Shown: piece by piece, positions 23,658 through 31,065 of the stretch
Layout: every line of letters begins with the position of its first letter
Position numbering within the stretch: position 1 is the stretch's first letter
Assembly (NCBI GenBank): GCA_016935765.1
Contig: JAFGQG010000064.1
Coordinates: 1 to 37,375, forward strand
Reading direction: 5' to 3'
Source of the DNA: a bacterium
Lineage (GTDB): Bacteria; UBP14; UBA6098; JAFGQG01
Length of the DNA stretch: 37,375 nucleotides
Made by a program: the position numbers and the translations under genes
The notes under the pieces: generated by a model
Databases searched by the model: none
What the model saw: only the letters and a program-made list of their open reading frames with translations
Told to the model about the DNA's origin: nothing

Positions 23658-24806
23658 TTAGACCACCTCGAATATATGTGTTACGGATGAAGCTCCTGAG
23701 CCTCCCATATTCTGGGTCAATCCGACTTTAGGATTATCTATTTGCCTCTCGCCTGCTTCACCTCTGAGTTGACGTACTATTTCAGCGACCTGCGCAATCC
23801 CGGTCGCTCCGACCGGATGACCTTTTGATTTCAAGCCGCCACTCGTATTAATTGGGATCTCTCCATCAAGGGCTGTTTTGCCTTCCTCTACCAGGAGACC
23901 GCCCTTTCCTTTCTCGGCAAAACCCAGTTCCTCCGTCACGACTATCTCCGCAATGGTAAAACAATCATGCACTTCAGCAAGGTCAATGTCACCAGGTTTC
24001 TTGCCAGCCATCTGGTAAGCCCTGTCAGCGGAAAGCTGGACCGCCTTCAATGTGGTGATATCCTCCCGGGAATGTAAAGCTATTGTATCAGTAGCAACCC
24101 CCGTTCCAATCACCTTGATGGGTTTCTTCTTGAATTTTCCTGCCATCTCAAGTGGGCAGATTACCGCGCAAGCAGCTCCATCGGTTACCGGGGAACAATC
24201 CAGTATTGTCAGAGGCTCAGCAACCATGACCGATTTTTTGACTGCTTCAATGGTTATTTTTCTGCCGAATTGAGCGTCGGGGTTTAATGACCCGTTGTTG
24301 TGGTTCTTCACGGAAACTGCGGCGAGCTGGTCGCGAGTCGTGCCGTACTTGTGCATGTGCGCCCGGGCTATCATCGCGTATAAAGCCGGGAAAGTCGCTC
24401 CGAAATAGCTCTCGTTATCCTGGTCCGCCGCCGATGACAAAGCAAAGGTCGCGTCTTCGGTGTCAGTCATCTTTTCAACACCGCCTACCAGCACTATGTC
24501 GCTGAAACCTCCCGCAACCTCTATGAGTCCCTGCCTGAACGCAAACCCTCCGGAAGCGCACGCAGATTCCACACGAAGAGCCGGAACATGCTTCTTGCCT
24601 ACATAATCAGCAACAAGTGCGCCAATGTGCTCCTGATCAACGAACATTCCACTCGACATCGTGCCAACGTAGATCGAATCGATCATGTCAACACCTGCAT
24701 CATCAAGCGCTTTTAGAGCAGCCTCAACAAATAAGTCCCGTAAAGAGTATTCCCATAACTCTCCGAACTTCGTGTTGCCCACTCCAATCACTGCAACATC
24801 TCTCAT
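23658..24806 (-). CDS. Thiolase (acetyl-CoA acyltransferase, SCP-x/archaeal type)
   Basis: A 382-residue thiolase. The nucleophile is C83 in VESACASGG, and H330 lies in [10 protein letters not shown]280 occurs in [10 protein letters not shown]. The C-terminal cysteine motif of classical thiolases is replaced by NMGGSGASS (366-374), as is usual in the SCP-x/archaeal branch. It is paired directly with a DUF35 protein. The reaction is cleavage or formation of a 3-ketoacyl-CoA, possibly acetoacetyl-CoA coming from leucine breakdown. The ribosome-binding site is GGAGG. A promoter with near-perfect boxes lies about 130 bases upstream. Confidence 0.93.
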   Translation of the reverse strand: MRDVAVIGVGNTKFGELWEYSLRDLFVEAALKALDDAGVDMIDSIYVGTMSSGMFVDQEHIGALVADYVGKKHVPALRVESACASGGFAFRQGLIEVAGGFSDIVLVGGVEKMTDTEDATFALSSAADQDNESYFGATFPALYAMIARAHMHKYGTTRDQLAAVSVKNHNNGSLNPDAQFGRKITIEAVKKSVMVAEPLTILDCSPVTDGAACAVICPLEMAGKFKKKPIKVIGTGVATDTIALHSREDITTLKAVQLSADRAYQMAGKKPGDIDLAEVHDCFTIAEIVVTEELGFAEKGKGGLLVEEGKTALDGEIPINTSGGLKSKGHPVGATGIAQVAEIVRQLRGEAGERQIDNPKVGLTQNMGGSGASSVTHIFEVV

Positions 24807-24936
24807 ATCCTACCTCCAGATATTTATACTAATTTTTTCTGTTGTGTATGCTACTATTAATAACCACTTCACTCTAAATAAACCTGCTTAAGCTACAATC
24901 ATAATGCAGAAAAACTGCACCAAAATTGGAGTATAA

Positions 24937-24965
24937 AATATATTTTTATATGTTATATTGGTCAA
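24937..24965 (-). promoter_or_regulatory. Probable promoter of the thiolase-DUF35 operon
   Basis: On the minus strand TTGACC (24960-24965) and TATATT (24937-24942) are separated by 17 bases. The thiolase start codon lies 130 bases downstream, which implies a long untranslated leader. Confidence 0.6.
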
Positions 24966-25075
24966 GGAATATTTTAGATAAAATGAAAACGTCGAGTTTT
25001 AAATCTTCAACAAAAAATTGTTTTAAAATTCATGTTTCTATAATGCTATTGAGCATAATTTTTTAATTGTTTCCT

Positions 25076-25342
25076 TTATTTATAAACATCTCCCCTTGTA
25101 TCAATTTTATAAACGTAAATCAAAGATTCATCTTTAGAAACTGTATATAGGATTCTATATTTTCCCCAACGCAATCTGTAATCAGACTTAAAACCTTTTA
25201 ATTTCTTTATGTCTAGACCCGGACTCCCAAATGGATTTGTGCATATTTCATTAAATAAATTGTCAATTCTCCGAACAAACGTATTGGAACGTATATCGAT
25301 GTACTTAATCACTTGTTTCGAAATTTTTATTCTAAAGCTCAA
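25076..25342 (-). CDS. RelE/ParE-family toxin
   Basis: An 88-residue basic protein. IDNLFNEICTNPFG, IKKLKGFKSDYRLRWGKYRILYTVSKDESLIYVYKIDTRGDVYK match the RelE/ParE fold, with the conserved L-R-x-G-x-Y-R-I-x-Y segment. RelE members cleave mRNA at the ribosome; ParE members poison gyrase. The terminal R-x-x-x-Y argues mildly for RelE. The start is TTG, overlapping the antitoxin stop codon (TTGA), with AGAGGT just upstream. No in-frame ATG lies near. A TTG start would keep toxin production below that of the antitoxin. Confidence 0.88.
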   Translation of the reverse strand: MSFRIKISKQVIKYIDIRSNTFVRRIDNLFNEICTNPFGSPGLDIKKLKGFKSDYRLRWGKYRILYTVSKDESLIYVYKIDTRGDVYK

Positions 25343-25539
25343 TCAATACCTCTTTTTTTCTTGTATTCATCCCATTCAACAGCTTCGTCATCAGATAATT
25401 CTTTCAATGCTTTTTTTCTATCTTTTAAATCATCTTCCGTAATAAACTCATATTGATCAAAAGCTTCCCTGACCGCTTCAATAATCTCTTTTTTAAGTAT
25501 ATGTTTAAGATCATCAATATCAAGGGTTGTTTTGCCCAT
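25339..25539 (-). CDS. Antitoxin partner of the RelE-like toxin
   Basis: A 66-residue acidic, helical protein (LKHILKKEIIEAVREAF, DLKDRKKALKELSDDEAVEWDEYKKKRG). It precedes the toxin gene and overlaps it by four bases, the standard type II order. No DNA-binding fold is visible at this length, so autoregulation cannot be inferred. A promoter candidate lies about 80 bases upstream. Confidence 0.82.
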   Translation of the reverse strand: MGKTTLDIDDLKHILKKEIIEAVREAFDQYEFITEDDLKDRKKALKELSDDEAVEWDEYKKKRGID

Positions 25540-25620
25540 TTTATTCCCTCTCTTTCAATTAATATAAACAGTTTCTAAAAATAGCGTTATTGATTTTATG
25601 TGCAAAAACTTCATATATTA

Positions 25621-25648
25621 AAACTATTATCAAAAACACAATTGTCAA
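25621..25648 (-). promoter_or_regulatory. Probable promoter of the RelBE-like pair
   Basis: On the minus strand TTGACA (25643-25648) and TAGTTT (25621-25626) are 16 bases apart, about 82 bases before the antitoxin start. The same -10 and spacing occur at 28566-28593. Confidence 0.5.
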
Positions 25649-25774
25649 GTCATTATACCCAATGCTGATGTAAAATAAAAAATGCTGAAATTTTACCAAC
25701 AATAAGTCTAATAATTAATTTTAATAAGGTCAAATAGTGATTAAACCCAATCTAAATTATAGTAAAATAATTAA

Positions 25775-25803
25775 TTGACATTACATTGTTACCTGCTTAA
25801 TTG
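25775..25803 (+). promoter_or_regulatory. Probable promoter of the secreted glycosidase-like gene
   Basis: TTGACA (25775-25780) and TAATTG (25798-25803) are 17 bases apart. The -10 covers the in-frame TTG at 25801, so transcription starts after that codon and the ATG at 25852 is the better gene start. Confidence 0.55.
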
Positions 25804-25851
25804 AACATAGAAAGCAATGGATATGCCGAACCTTCTCACGGGAAATCATTT

Positions 25852-27918
25852 ATGGAATTAGACAGAACTTTATTATTTTTTTTAATATTACTCATTCCTT
25901 TAAGCCTTGAAGCTTTCACTATACGGGATGTAGTCCTGAACGGCTCCTTCGAAGAGGGGCTGGCTGAAGACGGAGAGCGACCATTATGGTGGTATATCGG
26001 TTTCCCCGGTGACCCGCCAATTACCTCGCTCGGGGATTGGCACCTGGATAGTGCTACCGTCGGGGAAGGGGAAGTCAGCCTGCATATCGTAACCCACTGC
26101 GCGGATACGGAAAGTTACGTTCTCGTTCAATTCATCGATGCGCCGACTTTTGACCTGGAGGGGAAAACGGTGTCATTATCACTGAGATTGAAACACGGTG
26201 GCATTGGTGGAGGGAACGCCCTTCTCTTTGCCTATAATCCCGAGTCAACCGACTCCATGCTTGGATTGATTCCGGTTTCGGGATACACGATCATCTCCTC
26301 CGATCCTGCGGACACAGGCTTCAGTGTGTATGCCGATTCGTTCGTTGCCACCGGTCCGGCGGAGATCCTCGCGCTGATGCTGCTCGTAGAAGGCTGGGCA
26401 GGGGAGGTATGGTTCGACGATATACAGGCGGTCTATGACGTTGCGGAAGCTGGTGACGGTCCTGATACTTCCGAGGTGCCGGACATGCTAAGTGGGGAAC
26501 CGCGTGAATTCTACCTCGGCGTGGTGGCTGAACTGCCGCGCAATAACTCCGAGCGTGCGTTCCTAGACCTCCCCGCTGAAATCGCGGAAGTGGGGGATAT
26601 CGAGAACATCTTCGCGCATGTACAGTGGAACGCCCTCCGTGGGCAACCGTTGCTTACCGGGCACGAGGTCCAGCTTCAATACGCAGAAGGGGGTCGCGAA
26701 TTGGGACTCGAAAGAATGCTCACCTTCGATTTTACACACAATAATGCGCTGACAGTCGGCGAGATAAACCCCTACCCGGATGGCACTCCTGTCGATTCAC
26801 TATCCCCGGAAGTCCGCGCCGCTTACATCGATGAGCTGATGGCGCTCGTGGAGGAAATCGACCCGATAATCGTCTCAATTGGAGTGGAGACCTCCATATT
26901 TCACAGGGAGCGCCCTGACCAGTGGGGGAATTATGTGAGGCTCATGGAGGAGGCAAGGGACGCGCTGACGGTCTATCCGCATATACACGTAACGGCGTAT
27001 TTCGTGCTCACGCAGATGGTGGACATCTGGGGGAATTTCGATTCCGGTCTTCGCGCCGCCTGGGAGGAGATAATGCCATACTGCGAATCGGTAGCGTACA
27101 GCTACTATTCGCTCGCTGGAGGGATGGCAGTAATTCCCGAGAATTATTTCATCATCCCGAAGGATATCGCGCCCGAGAAACCTCTGCTGATCCCCGAGTT
27201 CGGCTGCCGCTCTGACGAAAGCGCGGGTTATGACGATGACCTGCAGTTCGAGGTGACGCAGGAGGTGATATCGCAGGTGGCATCGACGGAACCGCCTCCC
27301 GTGGCGATCTGCTGGTACCAAATGTACGATGTCCAGTATCTCGATGCGCCTGTGTGGTTTCGGGCTTTTTCCTCCATTGGGCTTCGGCATTTCGACTGGA
27401 CTCCTAAGAAGGTTCACGCGGGATTCAGGAAGATGCTGGCGCGCGGGACGGGGATTGAAGAGAACCCAATAATCCCTGACAAGTTTGATATTTTATGTTA
27501 TCCTAACCCGTTTAATGGTGCAATTTCTATCGAAATTGCTGGGGTAGGGACAGATTATAATCTGTCCGTACAACAAAACCAAATTGAAATTTACGATATA
27601 AACGGGAGGTTGGTATTCTCCTTTTTCTCCCCTTTTACCCAGATGAATCTGGGATGTTTCCTAACCTCAGTAACACTAAGCTTTGCGGAGTGGGGGAAAC
27701 AATCCTTCACACGTTCAGTGGGGGAAAGTGTTCCAGATTTCACCGGGACGAAAGAGGGATGGGTGGCGGGGAGCGGAACGCATATACCCTCAAACCCTCC
27801 AACCCATATACCCACTTTCTCCTGGACTCCAGAACCTTCCCTCCCCAGCGGCGTTTATTTCATACGTGCGAATGATGGTAAACAAAAGGTCTGTAAGAAA
27901 GTGATTTATTTAAAGTGA
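25852..27918 (+). CDS. Secreted glycoside hydrolase-like protein with sorting domain carrying palindromic insertions
   Basis: A 688-residue exported protein from the ATG at 25852, beginning with a signal peptide (MELDRTLLFFLILLIPLSLEAF). Residues 23-200 look like a carbohydrate-binding jelly-roll (VLNGSFEEG, GKTVSLSLRLKHGG, GEVWFDDIQAVYD). Residues 220-530 resemble a clan-A TIM-barrel glycosidase: IVSIGVETSIF (E346) and KPLLIPEFGC (E449) sit where acid/base and nucleophile glutamates would be expected. The exact family is not recognised. The C-terminal sorting domain (YPNPFNG, IEIYDINGRLVF, LPSGVYFIRA, KKVIYLK) is swollen to about 140 residues by two insertions, one being a translated 28-bp palindrome (27544-27571) and the other about 55 residues long with a hairpin (27638-27653). 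Its cassette DNA is nearly identical to that of the gene at 28624-30801. Confidence 0.8.
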   Translation: MELDRTLLFFLILLIPLSLEAFTIRDVVLNGSFEEGLAEDGERPLWWYIGFPGDPPITSLGDWHLDSATVGEGEVSLHIVTHCADTESYVLVQFIDAPTFDLEGKTVSLSLRLKHGGIGGGNALLFAYNPESTDSMLGLIPVSGYTIISSDPADTGFSVYADSFVATGPAEILALMLLVEGWAGEVWFDDIQAVYDVAEAGDGPDTSEVPDMLSGEPREFYLGVVAELPRNNSERAFLDLPAEIAEVGDIENIFAHVQWNALRGQPLLTGHEVQLQYAEGGRELGLERMLTFDFTHNNALTVGEINPYPDGTPVDSLSPEVRAAYIDELMALVEEIDPIIVSIGVETSIFHRERPDQWGNYVRLMEEARDALTVYPHIHVTAYFVLTQMVDIWGNFDSGLRAAWEEIMPYCESVAYSYYSLAGGMAVIPENYFIIPKDIAPEKPLLIPEFGCRSDESAGYDDDLQFEVTQEVISQVASTEPPPVAICWYQMYDVQYLDAPVWFRAFSSIGLRHFDWTPKKVHAGFRKMLARGTGIEENPIIPDKFDILCYPNPFNGAISIEIAGVGTDYNLSVQQNQIEIYDINGRLVFSFFSPFTQMNLGCFLTSVTLSFAEWGKQSFTRSVGESVPDFTGTKEGWVAGSGTHIPSNPPTHIPTFSWTPEPSLPSGVYFIRANDGKQKVCKKVIYLK
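27544..27571. repeat. 28-bp palindrome inside the sorting-domain coding region
   Basis: The core GGACAGATTA/TAATCTGTCC (27548-27567) is a perfect 20-bp palindrome, extended by GTA at the left and TAC at the right with one mismatch pair. It is translated in frame as V-G-T-D-Y-N-L-S-V. It begins five bases after the conserved C-G-A-A-A-T-T-G of the cassette, exactly as the palindrome at 30478-30505 does. Confidence 0.9.
27638..27653. repeat. Hairpin in the second sorting-domain insertion
   Basis: CCCAGAT and ATCTGGG flank GA, 7-base arms. It lies within the extra DNA between the YDINGRLVF and W-T-P-E-P-S-L-P-S-G codons. Confidence 0.7.
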
Positions 27919-27979
27919 AATTTGGGGAACACAAAAATAGATAGAATGTTATTAAACCTCTGAATTAGATGTGGCTCTT

Positions 27980-28192
27980 TTATGCATATACAAGGCGATG
28001 ACCCCTCGGTTCCGGGATTGGATCGCCAAATTCCCTGGCAGTTTCCAGCCATAAATCTATTGCTTCCTTGGCGTTTGCTAATGCTTTTTCATAGGAGTCA
28101 CCATGAGCCATGCAACCCGGTAATTCCGGAACATCAGCAACGAACGCTTTATCTTCATCACTCCAGAATATAATAATTTCATATTTAGTCAT
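27980..28192 (-). CDS. hicB: HicB-like antitoxin
   Basis: A 70-residue HicB-family protein. FWSDEDKAFVADVPELPGCMAHGDSYEKALANAKEAIDLWLETA is the partly degraded RNase H-like fold typical of HicB antitoxins. It lacks a C-terminal DNA-binding helix, as short HicB forms do. It overlaps the hicA gene by eight bases and follows it, the usual order. Its 3' end faces the end of the glycosidase-like gene with a 61-base gap. Confidence 0.88.
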   Translation of the reverse strand: MTKYEIIIFWSDEDKAFVADVPELPGCMAHGDSYEKALANAKEAIDLWLETAREFGDPIPEPRGHRLVYA

Positions 28193-28445
28193 TTATATTT
28201 TCTCCAAACTTGTATTTGATTATTATTTTTCGTATTTGTTTTACCTGGTATGGTTTAGCTTTATTACCTTCTTCTTGCAGGTTAATTTTTTCTGTAATAC
28301 CATCTTTTCTATAAATATGATGACTTCCTTTAACCCTTTCTTCAAAACCAAAATATTTTAATAGAACTCTCAGATCATTGAATGCAATATTTGCATCTGA
28401 ATTGCCTGATAAAATCCGAGATTTAAGTTTTTTAGGGTTGTTCAT
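28185..28445 (-). CDS. hicA: HicA-like toxin
   Basis: An 86-residue small basic protein of the HicA mRNA-interferase type (double-stranded-RNA-binding-like fold). LLKYFGFEERVKGSHHIYRKDG holds the G-S-H motif, with H42 the likely catalytic residue, and the C-terminus KPYQVKQIRKIIIKYKF matches the family. The N-terminal 20 residues are longer than in classical HicA. It is expressed first, followed by hicB. A promoter with a perfect -35 lies 52 bases upstream. Confidence 0.86.
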   Translation of the reverse strand: MNNPKKLKSRILSGNSDANIAFNDLRVLLKYFGFEERVKGSHHIYRKDGITEKINLQEEGNKAKPYQVKQIRKIIIKYKFGENIND

Positions 28446-28496
28446 ATATAAAAAATCCCTTCTGATCAGGTTTAAACATACTTATTCAAAAACCCT

Positions 28497-28524
28497 AAAT
28501 TAAACCATTTTATATAATTGTCAA
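28497..28524 (-). promoter_or_regulatory. Probable hicAB promoter
   Basis: On the minus strand TTGACA (28519-28524) and TAATTT (28497-28502) are 16 bases apart, about 50 bases before the hicA start. Confidence 0.6.
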
Positions 28525-28565
28525 TGCATTTTGTTCATTGGAGATATAAATCTTAAAAATCATAT

Positions 28566-28593
28566 TTGACTAAATGTTTTTTTCGTTTAGTTT
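28566..28593 (+). promoter_or_regulatory. Probable promoter of the beta-helix gene
   Basis: TTGACT (28566-28571) and TAGTTT (28588-28593) are 16 bases apart. The gene start is 30 bases downstream with a GGGGGTG ribosome-binding site between. Confidence 0.55.
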
Positions 28594-28623
28594 AGAAATA
28601 ATATGAATAAGGGGGTGCATTAA

Positions 28624-30801
28624 ATGTTGTATAGGTTTTTAATTTTAGTTTTAATTAGTATGTTATTCTTGACAAGTACTGTTTTTTCTGATACAACTTA
28701 TGTGTCTGGTGATGTTTCAGGGATTTGGGAAGCCTCAGGTTCTCCATATTTAGTTAATGGTGAAATTCATGTGCCCACTGATAGTAGTCTGAGGATAATG
28801 CCCGGATGTTCAGTTATATTTCAAGGGCATTATAAGTTTTGTGTGGATAGTAATGCAGTATTGAAAGCTATTGGGAATGAAATAGATTCAATAATATTTA
28901 CTGCTGTCGATACTAATTTAACTGATTCGAGTGGTGGGCATCATGGAATAAGGTTTTACTATTCTTCGGAGAGTTGCACACTATCATACTGTATAATTGA
29001 ATATGGAAATGCTTGTGAAGACTATTACCCTGATTGTCATGGCGGCGGAATTTCCTGTTATCTAACAAGTTTAATAATAGCTAATTGTAGAATTGAAAAA
29101 AATAGAGCAAATTGGTGTGGTGGAGGATTTGCTTCATTGGGAGGGGGAACACCTATCATTGAAAGGACTTGTTTTGTTAATAATTACGCACAAAAAGGTG
29201 GGGGGATCTATTGCTTAGGTGAGCTAAATTGTCAATATTGCTCTATTTCAAATAATGTAGCTATTTATTGGGGAGGAGGGATTTACTGTTGGCATTCTTC
29301 GCTTACTCTAGAATACAGCACTATTCAAAACAACCTAACACAATCTGGGGGGGGAGTTTACAGCGATTATTCAAATATAATACTATCAGCGAATATCATA
29401 TCAAGTAACAATTCTAATTCAGGGGGGGGAGTTTTATGTATGAATTCAGATTGCACTATAATTGATAATGTTTTTTCAAATAATAATGTAGATGGTGGCA
29501 CTGGTGGGGGAATCATGCTTTATGGTACGACATCTACAATTGATGGGAATACTATAACTTTCAATTTTGCACTCAGAGGAGGTGGAATTGATTGTAATTA
29601 TTCCAATGGTAATATAACTGAAAATACCATAACAGATAATATAGGATATTTACACGGTGGAGGTGGTATATCATGCAATTTTGATTCTGAATTTTCCATT
29701 GAGAATAATACAGTTATTAGAAATGTGGCAGAAGGTTATTATGGAGGAGGAGGAATATCCTTTAGAGGTTCAGATCCAATCATATCAAAGAATATAATTA
29801 AATATAATCTTGCACCAAAAGGGGGCGGAGTTTATGCAAGTTTCTCTAAAGCTAAAATTACAAATAATATAATTGCAGGTAATTCATCTACTTATGGTGG
29901 TGGTATTTATTGTTACCTTGATTCAGACATTATTTTGATTAATAACAATATAATAAATAATATTGCAGACTCAATAGGGGGTGCTATTTGTTGTGAAAAA
30001 TACTCGGATCCGGTTACCTTTAACAATATCTTTTACAATAATTCAGCAGAGATTGCAAATGAAGCGTTTCTTGGATTAAATAGTTATGATAGCACTTATT
30101 ATTGTACTTTATTTATTTCATGTTCCGTTATTGATTCTAATGATTGTGTTATTTCACCTGGCTCCGCAATAATTAGGGGTGTTGGAAATATAAATCTTAA
30201 TCCTTTTTTTGCAGACACTCTCTTCCACTTATCAGAAGATTCCCCCTGCATCGATGCCGGTGCTGAATTTGCAATCTCCCCATGGGGGGACACGGTCTGG
30301 GCACCAACCGAGGATTTCGAGGGTGGCTTCAGACCCTTTGGTTTAAGCTGGGACATTGGAGCTGATGAATACGGTACCGATTTCGTCTTTGAAACACCCC
30401 AGATAAAGCCGGAGAACCTTACCATTTATGCCTATCCTAATCCGTTTAATGGTTCAATTTCTATCGAAATTGATTGTGTAAGGGCGATTGGCCAATCGCC
30501 CCCACAAATAGAAATCTACGATATCAATGGAAGGTTGGTATTCACTGACGAACCAATCCAGGGGATTGGTTTCAGGAGTTTTTTCCCAAAAACTCCACGG
30601 CAGAGATGCTCCTACGACAGGCTGGAAGCCTATCCATACAAGGTTAGTGGGGAGGCTGAACCCATCCATTCATCCAAACATCCAGCCATCCATTCTGTTT
30701 ACACCTGGACTCCCGATCCTTCCCTCCCCAGCGGCGTATATTTTATTCGCGCATCAACAAAACCATTGACCGCCTCCAGAAAAGTATTATATTTAAAATA
30801 A
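28624..30801 (+). CDS. Secreted right-handed beta-helix protein with sorting domain carrying palindromic insertions
   Basis: A 725-residue exported protein with a signal peptide (residues 1-22). Residues 60-510 form a parallel beta-helix: about twelve coils show G-G-G-[IV]-x-C-like corners and N-N-x-I/T-x-N-N ladders, like polymorphic outer-membrane protein and pectate-lyase-fold repeats. Such proteins act as adhesins or polysaccharide-binding or -cleaving proteins; I see no catalytic motif. The first 1,580 bases are very AT-rich; from about 30225 the sequence becomes clearly more GC-rich, as though the 3' end came from elsewhere. The sorting domain (YPNPFNG, IEIYDINGRLVF, LPSGVYFIRA, KVLYLK) contains a palindrome at 30478-30505 and a 55-residue low-complexity insertion with further hairpins. 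Confidence 0.85.
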   Translation: MLYRFLILVLISMLFLTSTVFSDTTYVSGDVSGIWEASGSPYLVNGEIHVPTDSSLRIMPGCSVIFQGHYKFCVDSNAVLKAIGNEIDSIIFTAVDTNLTDSSGGHHGIRFYYSSESCTLSYCIIEYGNACEDYYPDCHGGGISCYLTSLIIANCRIEKNRANWCGGGFASLGGGTPIIERTCFVNNYAQKGGGIYCLGELNCQYCSISNNVAIYWGGGIYCWHSSLTLEYSTIQNNLTQSGGGVYSDYSNIILSANIISSNNSNSGGGVLCMNSDCTIIDNVFSNNNVDGGTGGGIMLYGTTSTIDGNTITFNFALRGGGIDCNYSNGNITENTITDNIGYLHGGGGISCNFDSEFSIENNTVIRNVAEGYYGGGGISFRGSDPIISKNIIKYNLAPKGGGVYASFSKAKITNNIIAGNSSTYGGGIYCYLDSDIILINNNIINNIADSIGGAICCEKYSDPVTFNNIFYNNSAEIANEAFLGLNSYDSTYYCTLFISCSVIDSNDCVISPGSAIIRGVGNINLNPFFADTLFHLSEDSPCIDAGAEFAISPWGDTVWAPTEDFEGGFRPFGLSWDIGADEYGTDFVFETPQIKPENLTIYAYPNPFNGSISIEIDCVRAIGQSPPQIEIYDINGRLVFTDEPIQGIGFRSFFPKTPRQRCSYDRLEAYPYKVSGEAEPIHSSKHPAIHSVYTWTPDPSLPSGVYFIRASTKPLTASRKVLYLK
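30478..30505. repeat. 28-bp palindrome inside the sorting-domain coding region
   Basis: The core GGGCGATTGG/CCAATCGCCC (30482-30501) is a perfect 20-bp palindrome with GTA and CAC outside. It is translated as V-R-A-I-G-Q-S-P-P. Length, start point and outer bases match the palindrome at 27544-27571 although the core differs. Confidence 0.9.
30551..30640. repeat. Three consecutive hairpins in the second sorting-domain insertion
   Basis: AACCAATCC/GGATTGGTT (30551-30571, loop 3), GGAGTTTTT/AAAAACTCC (30575-30596, loop 4) and an imperfect AGGCT/AGCCT hairpin near 30618-30632 follow one another. All are within coding sequence and lie in frame. Confidence 0.75.
30662..30683. repeat. CCATCCATTCATCC word repeat (coding copy)
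   Basis: Matches 23032-23053 in 21 of 22 bases. Here it is translated within the sorting-domain insertion (about I-H-S-S-K-H-P). Confidence 0.7.
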
Positions 30802-30813
30802 AAGGAGTTAGGA

Positions 30814-31065
30814 ATGGATATTAAGAGCATAGAGGATATAAAGACTAAATTCAAAGATGAATGGGTACTTCTTGCTGACTACGAAACGGATAAATACAAT
30901 GCACTGATTTCCGGAAAGGTTATAGCTCATAGCAAAGACAGGGGAGAAATATATAATCTACTTAAAGCTGAGCTAAAAAAAAGAAAAAAGCTTTGCATCA
31001 AATTTATGGGATCAGTTCCTCAAGAGGAGGTTGCGGTGATGTTTTATGGGGAAATTCAAGTTTAG
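30814..31065 (+). CDS. Small conserved-looking protein paired with a retropepsin-like gene
   Basis: An 83-residue soluble protein with a good ribosome-binding site (AAAGGAG) 12 bases after the beta-helix gene. The segment WVLLADYETDKYNALISGKVIAHSKDRGEIYNLLK resembles the DUF5678-type small domain, in which W-V-A-L and G-K-V-I-A-H/A blocks are conserved. The assignment is by resemblance only. It overlaps the next gene by 20 bases, and this overlap and the two-gene layout resemble toxin-antitoxin or protease-regulator pairs. Function unknown. Confidence 0.65.
   Translation: MDIKSIEDIKTKFKDEWVLLADYETDKYNALISGKVIAHSKDRGEIYNLLKAELKKRKKLCIKFMGSVPQEEVAVMFYGEIQV

Larger units (their letters stand above)
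25540..25851. other. Divergent intergenic region with two promoters
   Basis: This AT-rich stretch separates the toxin-antitoxin pair from the large secreted protein gene. It holds a leftward promoter (25621-25648) and a rightward one (25775-25803). It also contains the 8-base direct repeat AATGCTGA near 25662 and 25682. No gene is seen. Confidence 0.55.

Noticed and set aside
25677..25700. Loose inverted repeat (GTAAAAT...ATTTTAC) as an operator for the toxin-antitoxin pair.
   Set aside because: The arms are pure AT with a 13-base loop and are expected by chance in such AT-rich DNA.
25801..25851. The upstream TTG start (25801) of the glycosidase-like gene, which would add 17 residues.
   Set aside because: That codon lies inside the promoter -10 (25798-25803), and the signal peptide begins at the ATG at 25852.
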